Part shown: one piece after another, positions 41,867 to 51,345 of the stretch
How positions within the stretch are numbered: position 1 is the first letter of the stretch
Layout of the letters: every line of letters begins with the position of its first letter
Source of the DNA: JAKOQB01 sp036824465
Lineage (GTDB): Bacteria > Pseudomonadota > Gammaproteobacteria > Burkholderiales > Burkholderiaceae_F
Assembly (NCBI GenBank): GCA_036824465.1
Contig: DAITAC010000003.1
Location: 42,028 to 106,027 of the forward strand
Length of the DNA: 64,000 nucleotides
Reading direction: 5' to 3'
Program-made: the position numbers and the translations under genes
The notes under the pieces: generated by a model
The model's input: only the letters and a program-made list of their open reading frames with translations
Told to the model about the DNA's origin: nothing
Database searches by the model: none

Positions 41867-43209
41867 CCGCGGATGAAATGAAGCCGCTGATACCTCGCCC
41901 TGAGCGCAACAGCATCGGCGCGCACTCGTTCCGGCGCCTCGCCGCGCACGAGTACGCGGGCGACGAGCCGCGCGACCTCGCGCATCGCCTCCTCGCGCAT
42001 GCCCCAGCGCGTGACTTCCTGTGTGCCGATGCGAATGCCATTTGCGTCATTTGCGGCGGCCGGCAACGGCAGGCCGATCGAAGTGAACAGGATGTTGGCG
42101 CGCTCGATGTGTTCCGAGGCGCGATTGCCACCCCCATACGGCCGCGCATCGAGAGCGACGTGCTGCGATACGGTGAACTGATCACGCGCGGCGGGCTTGA
42201 ACACCGCCACACCCTGAGCGGCGAGTGCCTCGGCCAACGCCTGCGCATTCGCAATCATCTGCTGCGCGTAGGCGCGGCCGTGCTCGAGCAGGTCCATCGT
42301 CGCCAGCGCGAGCGCGGCCGTCTTGGCGGCATCGAAGTTCGCGGTCAGTCCCGGGTAGGCGATGTGGTCGAGCCTTTCCGCGAGCTGCGCCTCGGTTGTC
42401 AGCACCATCCCGCTCGGCGGACCGCCGAAGCTTTTGTACGTGCTGCCCGTCATCAGGTGCGCGCCTTCGGCGAGCGGCTGCTGGAACGCGCCGCCCGCGA
42501 TCAGCCCGCCCGTGTGTGCCGCGTCGTACATGACCTGGGCGCCGATTTCATCGGCAATCGCGCGCACGGCGGCGACGTCGTACGGGAACAGGCACATCGA
42601 GCCGGCGACGATGATGAGTTTCGGTTTTGCATCACGCGCCAGCCGGCGCAGGCCGTCGACATCGACGTCCATGCGCGCGGCATCGAACGGCATCGCCAGC
42701 ACCTTCAGGCCGTACAGGCCAGCGGCGCCGATCATGTGGTGAGTCGGATGCCCGGCGGCCGCGTCATCGAACGCGATGATCGTGTCGCCCGGCTTGCAGG
42801 TCGCCATGAACGCATACCGGTTCGCGATCGAGCCACTCGGCACCCGGTATTCCGCATATGGGGCGTTGAACAGGCGCTTCAGCAGTTCGATCGCCAGCAC
42901 CTCGATGCGTTCGATCTCGTGCACGCCCTTGTTGTACTTCTCGCCGGGGTGGCCAAGGCTCGGCCGCACCCCGATCGACGACGCGAGCAGCGCCTTGGCG
43001 CGCGGGTTCATCGTGTTGGTCCCCGCGTACAGGTTGATGCAGTCGCGGTCGACCAGGCGCTCGGCTGAGTCGACCCAGTCGTGCAGCTGCGCGTCGAGCG
43101 CGGCGAGCGGCTGCGATTGCAGCCGCGCCGCGACTTCGGCATGAAAGCGGTTCGTGGCGTCGCTTGCGCCGGGGCGCGGGCAAACGTGAGGAATCCTGTC
43201 GGTGCTCAT
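41863..43209 (-). CDS. Serine hydroxymethyltransferase-like PLP enzyme
   Basis: A 448-residue fold-type I enzyme of the SHMT family. INLYAGTNTMNPRAKALLAS begins the core, then GHPGEKYNKGVHEIERIE and the PLP-lysine segment TGSTYKSFGGPPSG near residue 255. In true GlyA the lysine segment is TTTTHKTLRGPRGG, so the cofactor lysine is kept but its surroundings differ. It may be an aldolase or transaldolase-type relative rather than the housekeeping enzyme. It is on the same strand as folE, 79 bp upstream of it. Confidence 0.82.
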   Translation of the reverse strand: MSTDRIPHVCPRPGASDATNRFHAEVAARLQSQPLAALDAQLHDWVDSAERLVDRDCINLYAGTNTMNPRAKALLASSIGVRPSLGHPGEKYNKGVHEIERIEVLAIELLKRLFNAPYAEYRVPSGSIANRYAFMATCKPGDTIIAFDDAAAGHPTHHMIGAAGLYGLKVLAMPFDAARMDVDVDGLRRLARDAKPKLIIVAGSMCLFPYDVAAVRAIADEIGAQVMYDAAHTGGLIAGGAFQQPLAEGAHLMTGSTYKSFGGPPSGMVLTTEAQLAERLDHIAYPGLTANFDAAKTAALALATMDLLEHGRAYAQQMIANAQALAEALAAQGVAVFKPAARDQFTVSQHVALDARPYGGGNRASEHIERANILFTSIGLPLPAAANDANGIRIGTQEVTRWGMREEAMREVARLVARVLVRGEAPERVRADAVALRARYQRLHFIRG

Positions 43210-43352
43210 GAGCGACAGTTTATTGCGCCGCCGCTGGCAGAACTTGCCCGCGCCGCGTCAGCTTCGGTCCGATCAACCGTCGCCGCCCGGGTCAACCCCG
43301 AGCGGCGCCGGTTGTCGGCGCGCGGAAGAAGGCCGCGCGCCCTCGGTGGTTG

Positions 43353-44384
43353 TCAGAACGGCAGCAACTCGTTCCAAGCCATCTCACTGGTCACCTCGAT
43401 GGCCCCGTCATCGTTGTGATCGAGTTCGAGCCGCACCGTCGTGCTATTCGTCGCGGTCAGCTGCAGATGCGACCGGTACCCGTCGACGACGACCTTGCCG
43501 CTGTTCGGGTAGTCCTGGACCCACGAATCGTGCATCGGCGAAATCGTGTTGAGGCTGATCTTCCCGCCGATTGACGCGAGCGTCACCTTGCCGTACAGGG
43601 CTGCCTCGTCGTATCCGGACTGGTTCGGCAACCAGACGTCGGTGAACAGGGCGCGGAAGCCCGGATCGTAGGTCACCGCCTCCTGGTAGGTCGGGGTGGA
43701 CAAGTTGCCGGACAGACCCGCCGCGCCCACGGTCAGGGTGAGCCGTTCGGTCTTGACGCCCAATGCGTCGGTGCTCGCGGCGAAGTCGAAGCTCGCCACG
43801 CCGTTGGCCACCCCCGACCCCGTCTGATCGCCCACCGTCAGCTGATTGATGGTGAAATTGCCGGTTATCTGCGACGCCGAGTAACTGGCGATACTGACTC
43901 CCAGACCGCCGCGCGCGAACGACGTCGGAGTCTCCCGGCAATCGTTGAACGCCAGCGTCAACGAATCGCCGCTCGACGGTGTCCCGCTGTTGTCACGGTC
44001 ATCGAATGTGACGCTGATGGAGCCGCCGGCCGGACATGGCTGGGTCTCGGAACTGACCGCCTGCGGCCGCACTAAAGCGCCGGTCGACCGCACCGCAACG
44101 ATTCCTTTCCCGAGTGCATGCTTGGTCAGCCCGGCCGCCGCGCTTGTCTGCGTCCCTGATGGCACACTGGACGCGAGAATGTCGCGGAAGCTATCGAGGG
44201 TGCCAAACGACATCGCGGCCGCACGTGCGACGGCCGCCTGGTTCTGGGTGGTGATCTGCAGAAGTTCCGGGGGAGGGGGAGAAGCTTCACCCCCTCCACC
44301 GCCGCCGCAAGCGGCAGCAAGAACTGCCCCGGCCAAAGCGGCGAACCGGGGCGTCTTGAGATTGAGTGCGAGGTATGTTGACAT
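43353..44384 (-). CDS. Hypothetical lipoprotein with beta-rich repeats
   Basis: A 343-residue protein not assigned to a named family. It has a lipoprotein signal (AALAGAVLAAAC) followed by a glycine and proline tract. The body is rich in Ser/Thr and predicted beta strands with calcium-loop-like phrases (FDDRDNSGTPSSGDSLTLAF, and LELDHNDDGAIEV at the end). Such proteins usually lie on the outer surface. AGGGAGAG precedes the ATG at 44384. No functional neighbour is evident. Confidence 0.7.
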   Translation of the reverse strand: MSTYLALNLKTPRFAALAGAVLAAACGGGGGGEASPPPPELLQITTQNQAAVARAAAMSFGTLDSFRDILASSVPSGTQTSAAAGLTKHALGKGIVAVRSTGALVRPQAVSSETQPCPAGGSISVTFDDRDNSGTPSSGDSLTLAFNDCRETPTSFARGGLGVSIASYSASQITGNFTINQLTVGDQTGSGVANGVASFDFAASTDALGVKTERLTLTVGAAGLSGNLSTPTYQEAVTYDPGFRALFTDVWLPNQSGYDEAALYGKVTLASIGGKISLNTISPMHDSWVQDYPNSGKVVVDGYRSHLQLTATNSTTVRLELDHNDDGAIEVTSEMAWNELLPF

Positions 44385-44623
44385 CTTTCTCTCCCTATTG
44401 GTACGGCCTGGATCTGGATCCACGCCGGCGCAGCGTTCGTGTTGCCACCGCTGCTGGGGCAAGATGTCTCGCCGCGGCAAGCCCACGCTCCCGCTGCACA
44501 CAACCAACATAGTCACTCACTGACAGGCCGTGTTGACCCGGGATAGTTCGCGACCGGTATGGAGCATTAGCTACAGAGCTCGCCAGCGGTAGCCGCGGCT
44601 CAGCGCAAGTGGCACTGCGCAAC

Positions 44624-45358
44624 TCAGCGCTCGCGCGTCAATGGCACGAAGCGCACCGGCAGTGCGTTGCGCTTGAACGTACGCCCATCCGCGCTCTTTT
44701 CCACCACCAGCAGATCCTGTCCGCCAATCTGGTGGCCCACCGGAATGACCATCCGGCCGCCGGGCTTCAGCTGATCGAGCAGCGGCTGCGGGATGTGATC
44801 CGGCGCGGCGGTGACGATGATGGCATCGAACGGCGCGGCTTCCGGCCATCCTTTGTAGCCATCGCCAATGCGCGTTTCGACATTCGTGTAGCCAAGCTCT
44901 TTCAGCACCGTCGCCGCGCGTTCGCCAAGAGAGCGCACGATCTCGATCGTGTAGACCTTCGCCACGCACTCGGCCAGCACCGCGGCCTGATAGCCGGAAC
45001 CGGTGCCGACTTCCAGCACTCGATCGCCGCGCTTCGGCTCAAGCAGGTCGGTCATCAACGCGACGATGAAGGGCTGCGAAATGGTCTGCCCTTCGCCGAT
45101 CGGCAGCGGGCGGTTGTCATACGCGATGGCGGTGAGCGCCGGCGGGACAAAGCGATGGCGCTGAACCCTGCGTATCGCGGCGATCACGTCCACCGACAGC
45201 CGCTCCCGCTTCGTGAGCTGCGCGGTGGCGCGCGTATCGCTTTCGATCTCGCGCAACATCCGTTCGCGCGCGGATTCGAATGCATCCTGCGCGACCGCGA
45301 CTCCGTGGGTCAAGAGCGCGGCGCCGGATGCGCAAAGTAACTGTCGCCGGCCGCACAT
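44624..45358 (-). CDS. pcm: Exported protein-L-isoaspartate O-methyltransferase
   Basis: A 244-residue PCMT that methylates isoaspartyl residues in damaged proteins. Motif I is VLEVGTGSGYQAAVLA near 108, with the family-specific GEGQTISQPFIVALM before it and GGRMVIPVG after it. Unlike the cytosolic E. coli enzyme it begins with a signal peptide (RRQLLCASGAALLTHGVAVAQ), so repair in the periplasm is implied. AAGGAGG precedes the ATG. It is divergent from a Rieske oxygenase. Confidence 0.88.
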   Translation of the reverse strand: MCGRRQLLCASGAALLTHGVAVAQDAFESARERMLREIESDTRATAQLTKRERLSVDVIAAIRRVQRHRFVPPALTAIAYDNRPLPIGEGQTISQPFIVALMTDLLEPKRGDRVLEVGTGSGYQAAVLAECVAKVYTIEIVRSLGERAATVLKELGYTNVETRIGDGYKGWPEAAPFDAIIVTAAPDHIPQPLLDQLKPGGRMVIPVGHQIGGQDLLVVEKSADGRTFKRNALPVRFVPLTRER

Positions 45359-45412
45359 GATCCAGATCCTCCTTCGTTTGAATTCAGTGTAGGACGCGCT
45401 CCGCTTCGTACA

Positions 45413-46519
45413 ATGTCCTGGCGCAATTTGCTGACCCCCGCTCGACCGATGCTCGACCCCGATGCCGACTGGCTCGCGCCGCAAGCGCTGGAAGTGGCGT
45501 GTGCACTCCCGGCGCGGTGCTATGTGGACCCGGCGTTCAGCGCGATCGACCGCGACGCGGTCTTTGCGCGCAGCTGGCAGCAAGTCGCGCGAGCGGAGCA
45601 AGTCGCGCACCAGGGCGATCACGCGCTGGCCCAGGTGGGGGTTGTGCCGTTGCTGATCATCCGCGGCGACGACGGCCAGGTGCGCGCGCTGCACAACGTG
45701 TGCCGCCACCGCGCCGGCCCGCTCGCCACCTGCGGTGGCCGGGGCGCACCCGCGCTGGTCTGCAGGTATCACGGCTGGACGTATGCGCTCGACGGACAGT
45801 TGCGTGGCGCCCCCGAGATGGGCCGCGCCACGGGATTCGATCCCGCCACGATCCGCCTGCCGACGGCTCGCGTCGCGCAGTGGCAGGGTCAGGTATTTGC
45901 CGCGCTCACAACCGGGACGCCCGAGTTCGAAGACGTTGTCGCCGGAATCGATGCGCGCCTGCGCGGCCAGCCACTTGGCCGCTACGCATTTGATCGCCGC
46001 GTGAGCTACGAAGTCGCGTGCAACTGGAAGGTGTACGTTGACAACTACCTCGAGGGGTATCACGTACGCCACGTGCATCCGCGACTGGCGACGCAGCTCG
46101 ACACCGCGCAGTACGCGACGCAGACAACACGCTGGCACTCATTGCAGTCGAGCCCACTCGTCGGCGATGCACCATACGGCATCGGCGAGGCGCTCTACTA
46201 CTTCATCTATCCGAGCACGATGCTGAACATCCTGCCGGGCCGGTTGCAGACCAACCGCGTGATTCCCCTTGGCGCCGATCGCTGTCACATCGACTTCGAC
46301 TACTTCTATGCCGACGAAGTGCCCACCGACCGGCGCGCCGAAGACCTGCGCTTCAGCGACGAGGTGCAGCGCGAGGACATCGCGATCTGCGAATCGGTGC
46401 AGCGCGGGCTGGCGTCCGGCTCGTATACGTCGGGCCGACTGAATCCGGCCTCCGAGTCCGGCGTACATCACTTCCAGGAACTGGTGCGCGCTGCATATCG
46501 CGCGCACGCACGGCGCTGA
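45413..46519 (+). CDS. Rieske non-heme iron oxygenase, alpha subunit
   Basis: A 368-residue ring-hydroxylating-type oxygenase. The Rieske [2Fe-2S] ligands are Cys97, His99, Cys117 and His120 (CRHRAG ... CRYHGW). The mononuclear iron site is DNYLEGYHVRHVHP, with His217 and His222. Related enzymes demethylate quaternary amines or hydroxylate aromatics; the short, subunit-less form fits the betaine/carnitine-type group. No reductase gene adjoins it; an AraC regulator converges on it with stops 2 bp apart. Confidence 0.9.
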   Translation: MSWRNLLTPARPMLDPDADWLAPQALEVACALPARCYVDPAFSAIDRDAVFARSWQQVARAEQVAHQGDHALAQVGVVPLLIIRGDDGQVRALHNVCRHRAGPLATCGGRGAPALVCRYHGWTYALDGQLRGAPEMGRATGFDPATIRLPTARVAQWQGQVFAALTTGTPEFEDVVAGIDARLRGQPLGRYAFDRRVSYEVACNWKVYVDNYLEGYHVRHVHPRLATQLDTAQYATQTTRWHSLQSSPLVGDAPYGIGEALYYFIYPSTMLNILPGRLQTNRVIPLGADRCHIDFDYFYADEVPTDRRAEDLRFSDEVQREDIAICESVQRGLASGSYTSGRLNPASESGVHHFQELVRAAYRAHARR

Positions 46520-46520
46520 T

Positions 46521-47519
46521 TCAGTTGCGGGCCACCGTGGCGGAAGGTTCCGATCCGGAAGTCGCGTCTGACCAGAGGATCGGGCCGGCGGCCGCGCGGC
46601 CGCGCAGAGCCCGGCTGCTGTCGCCGCCGGCAGCGCGCAGTTGCCGAAACAAAGTGAAGCGCGTGCCGAATCCGCACTGCTCGGCGACTTCCGTGACCGC
46701 GAGATCGGTGCCCGCGAGCAGTCGGCGCGCGGCCGAAATCCGCTTGCGCAGCAAGAACGCATATGGCGTTACACCGTACACACGGCGGAATAGTCTGACC
46801 AGATGGAATTTCGACAGCTGCGCTGCCGCAGCGATGTCGTCGAGGGTGATGCGCCGGGTGTACGCGCTGAGGATGAAATCAGCGGCGCGGTCGATGCGCG
46901 CCAGCAGCTCCGCATGTGCCGAGCGGCTGGCGGACGCGAGCCGCTCGGCACGGCCGCGATACCCCGGCTCGGCGCGAATCATCTGGGCGCACAGCCGCTG
47001 CAGTTGCTCCTCGACCCAGTTTTCGTCGTCCTGCCCGGCCTCAATTTCGCGCCGGATCGACCGTAGCAGCGGTGTAATCAGCGCATCATGCGGTCGCAGG
47101 TTCTCCGCGAAGTAGAACCGGCGGCGTGATGGGTTGGGCCCGTCGGCCAGCAGCTGTTCAGCGGTTTGCGTCAATCCGGCCGCCGCCTCATGCGGCATGC
47201 CCGGCCGGAAGAAGATACTCAGGCTGCCAACCGGACGTGAACTGCGAATATGCGTGCTGTATCTCTGCCCTTCGTTCAGGATCAGGTAGCTGTCGTCGTC
47301 GACTCCGATCCGGCGGTTGCCGATGTCGTAGTGCTCCGTGCCATTCCAGGCGCTCTTGATCGTGAATACCGGCGAATACGGCATGTACTCGGTCTCGCGC
47401 GCGCTGCAACACAGCACGTAGTTCTCGTGTCCCCACCGAGAGAAGTACGCGCGCCGGTAGGCGGCGTTCGCCGGCGTCTCGGGCCGGGGCGGCAGGTCGG
47501 GAAAGAAGCGAATGATCAT
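46521..47519 (-). CDS. AraC-family transcriptional regulator
   Basis: About 332 residues. The N-terminal sensor (residues 1-200, with YMPYSPVFTIKSAWNGTEHY) is followed by the AraC double HTH (ITLDDIAAAAQLSKFHLVRL ... VYGVTPYAFLLRKRISAARR ... EVAEQCGFGTRFTLFRQL). The second recognition helix is typical, but the tail is longer than usual. ATG 47519 is used; an in-frame GTG at 47591 would add 24 residues. It may regulate the convergent Rieske gene or itself. Confidence 0.85.
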   Translation of the reverse strand: MIIRFFPDLPPRPETPANAAYRRAYFSRWGHENYVLCCSARETEYMPYSPVFTIKSAWNGTEHYDIGNRRIGVDDDSYLILNEGQRYSTHIRSSRPVGSLSIFFRPGMPHEAAAGLTQTAEQLLADGPNPSRRRFYFAENLRPHDALITPLLRSIRREIEAGQDDENWVEEQLQRLCAQMIRAEPGYRGRAERLASASRSAHAELLARIDRAADFILSAYTRRITLDDIAAAAQLSKFHLVRLFRRVYGVTPYAFLLRKRISAARRLLAGTDLAVTEVAEQCGFGTRFTLFRQLRAAGGDSSRALRGRAAAGPILWSDATSGSEPSATVARN

Positions 47520-47729
47520 GAGGCTCGTCGTGTGCTCGCGCGGCGGCGACGTGACTGGAGCTTGATCCACGATGCACTCGCGCGCAATCACTCACGCGGC
47601 ACGCGCACCACTGTTTGCGCCGAACCGTGCCCGCGCAGCGCGAATTTCGCAAGAATTGCAACATTCAACACCTGCGGCGCGGCCGAATGGCTATGGTCCG
47701 GGGCCTCTGATCAGGGAATTCGCCGGGCC

Positions 47730-48269
47730 ATGAAGATGTCTTCACCGATGGTCAACGCCTGCGCCGCCGCAACGGGTGTGCTTCTCGTCGGCGCGGTGTA
47801 CGCGCAGTCGCCGTCCCCACTGCCACCGTGCCAGGGCCCGGCACACGCGCAATTCGACTTCTGGGTGGGGCAGTGGGATCTGCGCTGGACCGATCAGTCT
47901 GGCCGGGAGGTTGCTGGATTCAATCGCATCTCCAGGATCCATGGCGGCTGCGTGATCCTCGAGGAGTTCGATGGCCGCGACGGCACGCCGCTGCGTGGCA
48001 CGAGCGTTTCTTCCTACGACGCGACAGCCGGCAGGTGGAAGCAGGTATGGGTTGACAACCAGGGCAGCTGGCTCGACTTCGAGGGCGGCATCGTCGACGG
48101 CGATCCGACCTTTTCGCACCGCGTGCCGGCACGCGGTGCCGGCGGCTGGCAGCGGATGGTGTTTCGCGATATCAAGAACGATTCTCTGACCTGGGACTGG
48201 GAGCGCTCCGTCGACAACGGAAAGACGTGGTCGCGCCAGTGGCGCATCCAGTACACGCGCCGCCGATGA
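47730..48269 (+). CDS. Exported DUF1579-like protein
   Basis: A 179-residue protein with a signal peptide (NACAAATGVLLVGAVYAQ). The mature part begins FDFWVGQWDLRWTD, then GGCVILEEFDG and GRWKQVWVDNQGSWLDFEGG, the pattern of DUF1579-type lipocalin-like barrels. The ligand is unknown. The start follows the ATG nearest the signal; no strong ribosome site is seen. Confidence 0.75.
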   Translation: MKMSSPMVNACAAATGVLLVGAVYAQSPSPLPPCQGPAHAQFDFWVGQWDLRWTDQSGREVAGFNRISRIHGGCVILEEFDGRDGTPLRGTSVSSYDATAGRWKQVWVDNQGSWLDFEGGIVDGDPTFSHRVPARGAGGWQRMVFRDIKNDSLTWDWERSVDNGKTWSRQWRIQYTRRR

Positions 48270-48336
48270 CTTGACGCACGCGCTGCGCCGGCAGTCGCAC
48301 ATGGCGCCGTAGACTCCGATCTTTGCGGAGACGATC

Positions 48337-49308
48337 GTGCCACTCGCCATCTCGTACGCGGACGTCGAAGCTGCCGCAGCGCGGCTGCGTGGCGTTGCGC
48401 ATCGCACGCCGGCGCTGACGTCGCGCACTGCCAACGAGCGCACCGGCGCTGAGCTGTTCTTCAAGTGCGAGAACCTGCAGCGGATGGGCGCGTTCAAGTT
48501 CCGCGGCGCGTACAACGCGCTGGCGCAGTTCATGCCGGCGCAGCGCGAGCTCGGCGTGCTGGCATTCTCGAGCGGCAACCACGCTCAGGCGATCGCACTG
48601 TCGGCCCGGTTGCTCGGCATGCCGGCCGTGATCGTGATGCCGAAGGATGCGCCGGCGCTGAAGATCGCCGCCACGAAGGGGTACGGCGCCGAAGTCGTGC
48701 TGTACGACCGCTACACCGAAGATCGCGAGGCGCTCAGCGCGCGTATCGCCGCCGAGCGCGGCATGACGCTGATCCCGCCATACGATCATCCGCACGTGAT
48801 GGCGGGCCAGGGCACTGCGGCCAAAGAGCTGCTCGAGGACGTGGGCCCGCTGGATGTGCTGCTCGTCTGCGTCGGCGGTGGCGGCCTGATCTCGGGTTGC
48901 GCGGTCGCCGCGCATGAACTGGCGCCGCAGTGCGCCGTGATCGGCGTCGAGCCCGAGGCCGGCAACGACGTGCAACAATCGTTGCGCCGCGGCGAGATCG
49001 TGCACATCGAGGTGCCGCGCACGATCGCCGATGGCGCACAGACGCAGCACGCCGGCCAGTTGACGTTTCCCGTGATCCGCGCACTCGTGCGTGACATCGT
49101 CACCGTCAGCGATGCGGCGCTGGTGCGCGCGATGCGCTTCTTTGCCGAGCGGATGAAGCTGGTGGTCGAACCCACCGGCTGCCTTGCCGCCGCCGCAGCG
49201 CTCGAAGGTGTGGTGCCTGTCAAGGGGAAACGCATCGGCATCATCGTCAGCGGCGGCAACATCGATCTGCCGCGCTACGCGCGCTTCCTGACGCAGGATA
49301 TCTCCTGA
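48337..49308 (+). CDS. Threonine/serine dehydratase or serine racemase-like PLP enzyme
   Basis: A 323-residue fold-type II enzyme. The PLP lysine is Lys54 in GAFKFRGAYN, the substrate loop is AFSSGNHAQAIA, and the glycine loop GGGGLISG lies near residue 180. The size without a regulatory ACT domain fits threo-3-hydroxyaspartate ammonia-lyase, biodegradative threonine dehydratase or serine racemase. GTG 48337 follows GCGGAG. It heads a series with an AhpD-like gene and dadA. Confidence 0.85.
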   Translation: MPLAISYADVEAAAARLRGVAHRTPALTSRTANERTGAELFFKCENLQRMGAFKFRGAYNALAQFMPAQRELGVLAFSSGNHAQAIALSARLLGMPAVIVMPKDAPALKIAATKGYGAEVVLYDRYTEDREALSARIAAERGMTLIPPYDHPHVMAGQGTAAKELLEDVGPLDVLLVCVGGGGLISGCAVAAHELAPQCAVIGVEPEAGNDVQQSLRRGEIVHIEVPRTIADGAQTQHAGQLTFPVIRALVRDIVTVSDAALVRAMRFFAERMKLVVEPTGCLAAAAALEGVVPVKGKRIGIIVSGGNIDLPRYARFLTQDIS

Positions 49309-49339
49309 TCGCTCCACTTCCGCAGCAGCGAGGAACAAG

Positions 49340-49918
49340 ATGTTTCTGTCGACACCGACTTCGCCCGAGGCCGTGGCGTTCCTGGAAAAGGAACGCGCGT
49401 CAAGTGGCTTTGTGATGAATCTCGAACGCGCCTGGGCCTGGCGCCCCGACGTCGCAGAGGGGTTCATAGCCCTGCGCAGGCAATTGATGGAAGGCACGAC
49501 GCTGACGTCGCGTGAACTTGCGCTGCTCGTCTGCACCACCGCGCGCACGCTTGGCGATTCGTACTGCGCGCTTGCCTGGGGCGCGCGGCTCGCCGAGCAG
49601 GCCGACGCCGCGATGGCCGCATCGGTCCTGAGCGGCGCCGATGACAAGGCGCTGGCGCCGCGAGAAAGGGCGCTCGCCCGCTGGGGCGCCCAGGTGGCGC
49701 GCGATCCCAACAGCACGACCGCTGACGATGTCGAGGCGCTGCGCACGGCGGGGCTCAGCGAGCGCGAGATCTTCGAGGCAACCGCGTTCATCGGTTTCCG
49801 GCTGGCGTTTTCGACCGTCAACGACGCACTGGGTGCGCAACCCGACGCGCAACTGGTGGCCGCTGCGCCGCCCGGGGTACGGGCCGCCGTCACATATGGG
49901 CGCAAACCGGCGGCCTGA
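49340..49918 (+). CDS. AhpD/CMD-like protein
   Basis: A 192-residue helical protein of the carboxymuconolactone decarboxylase fold. The segment SYCALAWGARLAEQADAAMA near residue 76 corresponds to the active-site helix, but only one cysteine is present and the second (CxxC) position is alanine, so disulfide relay as in AhpD is unlikely. It lies 31 bp after the dehydratase and 3 bp before dadA. Confidence 0.7.
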   Translation: MFLSTPTSPEAVAFLEKERASSGFVMNLERAWAWRPDVAEGFIALRRQLMEGTTLTSRELALLVCTTARTLGDSYCALAWGARLAEQADAAMAASVLSGADDKALAPRERALARWGAQVARDPNSTTADDVEALRTAGLSEREIFEATAFIGFRLAFSTVNDALGAQPDAQLVAAAPPGVRAAVTYGRKPAA

Positions 49919-49921
49919 GCA

Positions 49922-51184
49922 ATGCGGGTTGCCGTCCTCGGTTGCGGCGTGATCGGCACCACGATCGCGTATTACCTCGCGCGCTCCGGGCACGAGGTGA
50001 CCGTGATCGACCGCCAGAACGGCCCGGCGCTGGAGACAAGCTACGCCAACGCCGGCGAGGTATCGCCAGGGTACTCGGCGCCATGGGCCGGGCCGGGCGT
50101 GCCGGTCAAGGCGATCAAGTGGATGCTGATGGCGCACAGCCCGCTCGTCATCTGGCCGCTGCTGGATGCCGCCATGTGGCGCTGGGGCTGGATGATGCTC
50201 GCGAACTGCACCGAGCGCGCCTACCGGCTGAACAAGAGCCGCATGGTGCCGATTGCCGAATACAGCCGTGACTGCCTGAAGCAACTGCGCGCCGATACCG
50301 GCATCGCTTATGACGAGCGCACGCAGGGCACGTTGCAGTTGTTCCGCACGCAGAAACAACTGGACGCCATCGGCAAGGATGTCGAGATCCTGAGGGAATA
50401 CAACGTGCCGTTCCAGGTACTCGACCGCACGGGTTTTTGCCGCGTCGAGCCGGCGCTGACGCACACGCGGGAGAAATTCGTTGGCGCGCTGCGTTTGCCC
50501 AACGATGAGACGGGGGACTGTTTCAAGTTCACCAACCGCCTCGCCGAAATGGCGCAGGCGCGCGGTGTCGTGTTCCGATTCGGCGCGCGGATCGATTCGT
50601 TCGCGGTGGCCGGCAGCATGATCAGCGGCGCACGCACCGAAAGCGGCACGGTGACGGCCGATGCCTACGTATGCGCGCTTGGCAGCTACTCGCCGCTGCT
50701 GCTGAAGACGATCGGCATCGACCTGCCCGTGTATCCGGTCAAGGGCTACTCGATCACGGTGCCCATCACCAGCGCAGCGCACGCGCCCGAATCAACCATC
50801 ATGGACGAAACGCACAAGGTGGCGGTCACGCGGCTGGGCGACCGCATCCGTGTTGGCGGCACGGCGGAACTCGCCGGCTACAGCCTCAAGCTGCGCGAGG
50901 CGCGCCGCGAGACGCTGGAGCATGTGGTGACCGATCTGTTCCCGCGCGGCGGCGACGTCAGGCGCGCCGAGTTCTGGTGCGGATTGCGGCCGATGACGCC
51001 CGATGGCACACCGGTCATCGGCGGCACGAAGTATTCGAATCTCTTCCTCGCCACGGGGCATGGCACGCTGGGCTGGACGATGGCCGCGGGGACCGGGCGC
51101 GTGTTGGCGGACCTGATCAGTGGGAGAAAACCCGAGATTGACCTGAATGGGCTGACGATCGGGCGCTACGGACAGCCGGCCTGA
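49922..51184 (+). CDS. dadA: D-amino-acid dehydrogenase, FAD-dependent
   Basis: A 420-residue flavoprotein that deaminates D-amino acids and passes electrons to the respiratory chain. The Rossmann motif is VAVLGCGVIGTTIAYYLARSG at the N-terminus. ANAGEVSPGYSAPWAGPGVP near residue 42 and the C-terminal GLRPMTPDGTPVIG and GHGTLGWTMAAGTGRVLADL are DadA signatures. The protein binds the inner face of the membrane. No alanine racemase (dadX) gene is adjacent; the dehydratase/racemase-like gene takes that place. Confidence 0.92.
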   Translation: MRVAVLGCGVIGTTIAYYLARSGHEVTVIDRQNGPALETSYANAGEVSPGYSAPWAGPGVPVKAIKWMLMAHSPLVIWPLLDAAMWRWGWMMLANCTERAYRLNKSRMVPIAEYSRDCLKQLRADTGIAYDERTQGTLQLFRTQKQLDAIGKDVEILREYNVPFQVLDRTGFCRVEPALTHTREKFVGALRLPNDETGDCFKFTNRLAEMAQARGVVFRFGARIDSFAVAGSMISGARTESGTVTADAYVCALGSYSPLLLKTIGIDLPVYPVKGYSITVPITSAAHAPESTIMDETHKVAVTRLGDRIRVGGTAELAGYSLKLREARRETLEHVVTDLFPRGGDVRRAEFWCGLRPMTPDGTPVIGGTKYSNLFLATGHGTLGWTMAAGTGRVLADLISGRKPEIDLNGLTIGRYGQPA

Positions 51185-51230
51185 CGGAGCGTCGGTCGCT
51201 CCGGCTCCGGCGCGCTAACCCATCCGGGTT
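51185..51230 (+). terminator. Possible terminator hairpins after dadA
   Basis: CGGAGCG/CGCTCCG (51185-51203, 5-nt loop) begins at the base after the stop, and AACCC/GGGTT (51217-51230) follows. Neither has a clear T-tract, so any termination would be weak or factor-dependent. Confidence 0.35.
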
Positions 51231-51345
51231 TGCACTGCTTGTATTCGCGCGTCGACCGGCGCACCCTTGCACCCCCGCCCACCGGGTCAACCCTCAACCG
51301 TGAGCAGCGGCGAGAGAACGAGAGCAAACGCACAATCAATCTTCC

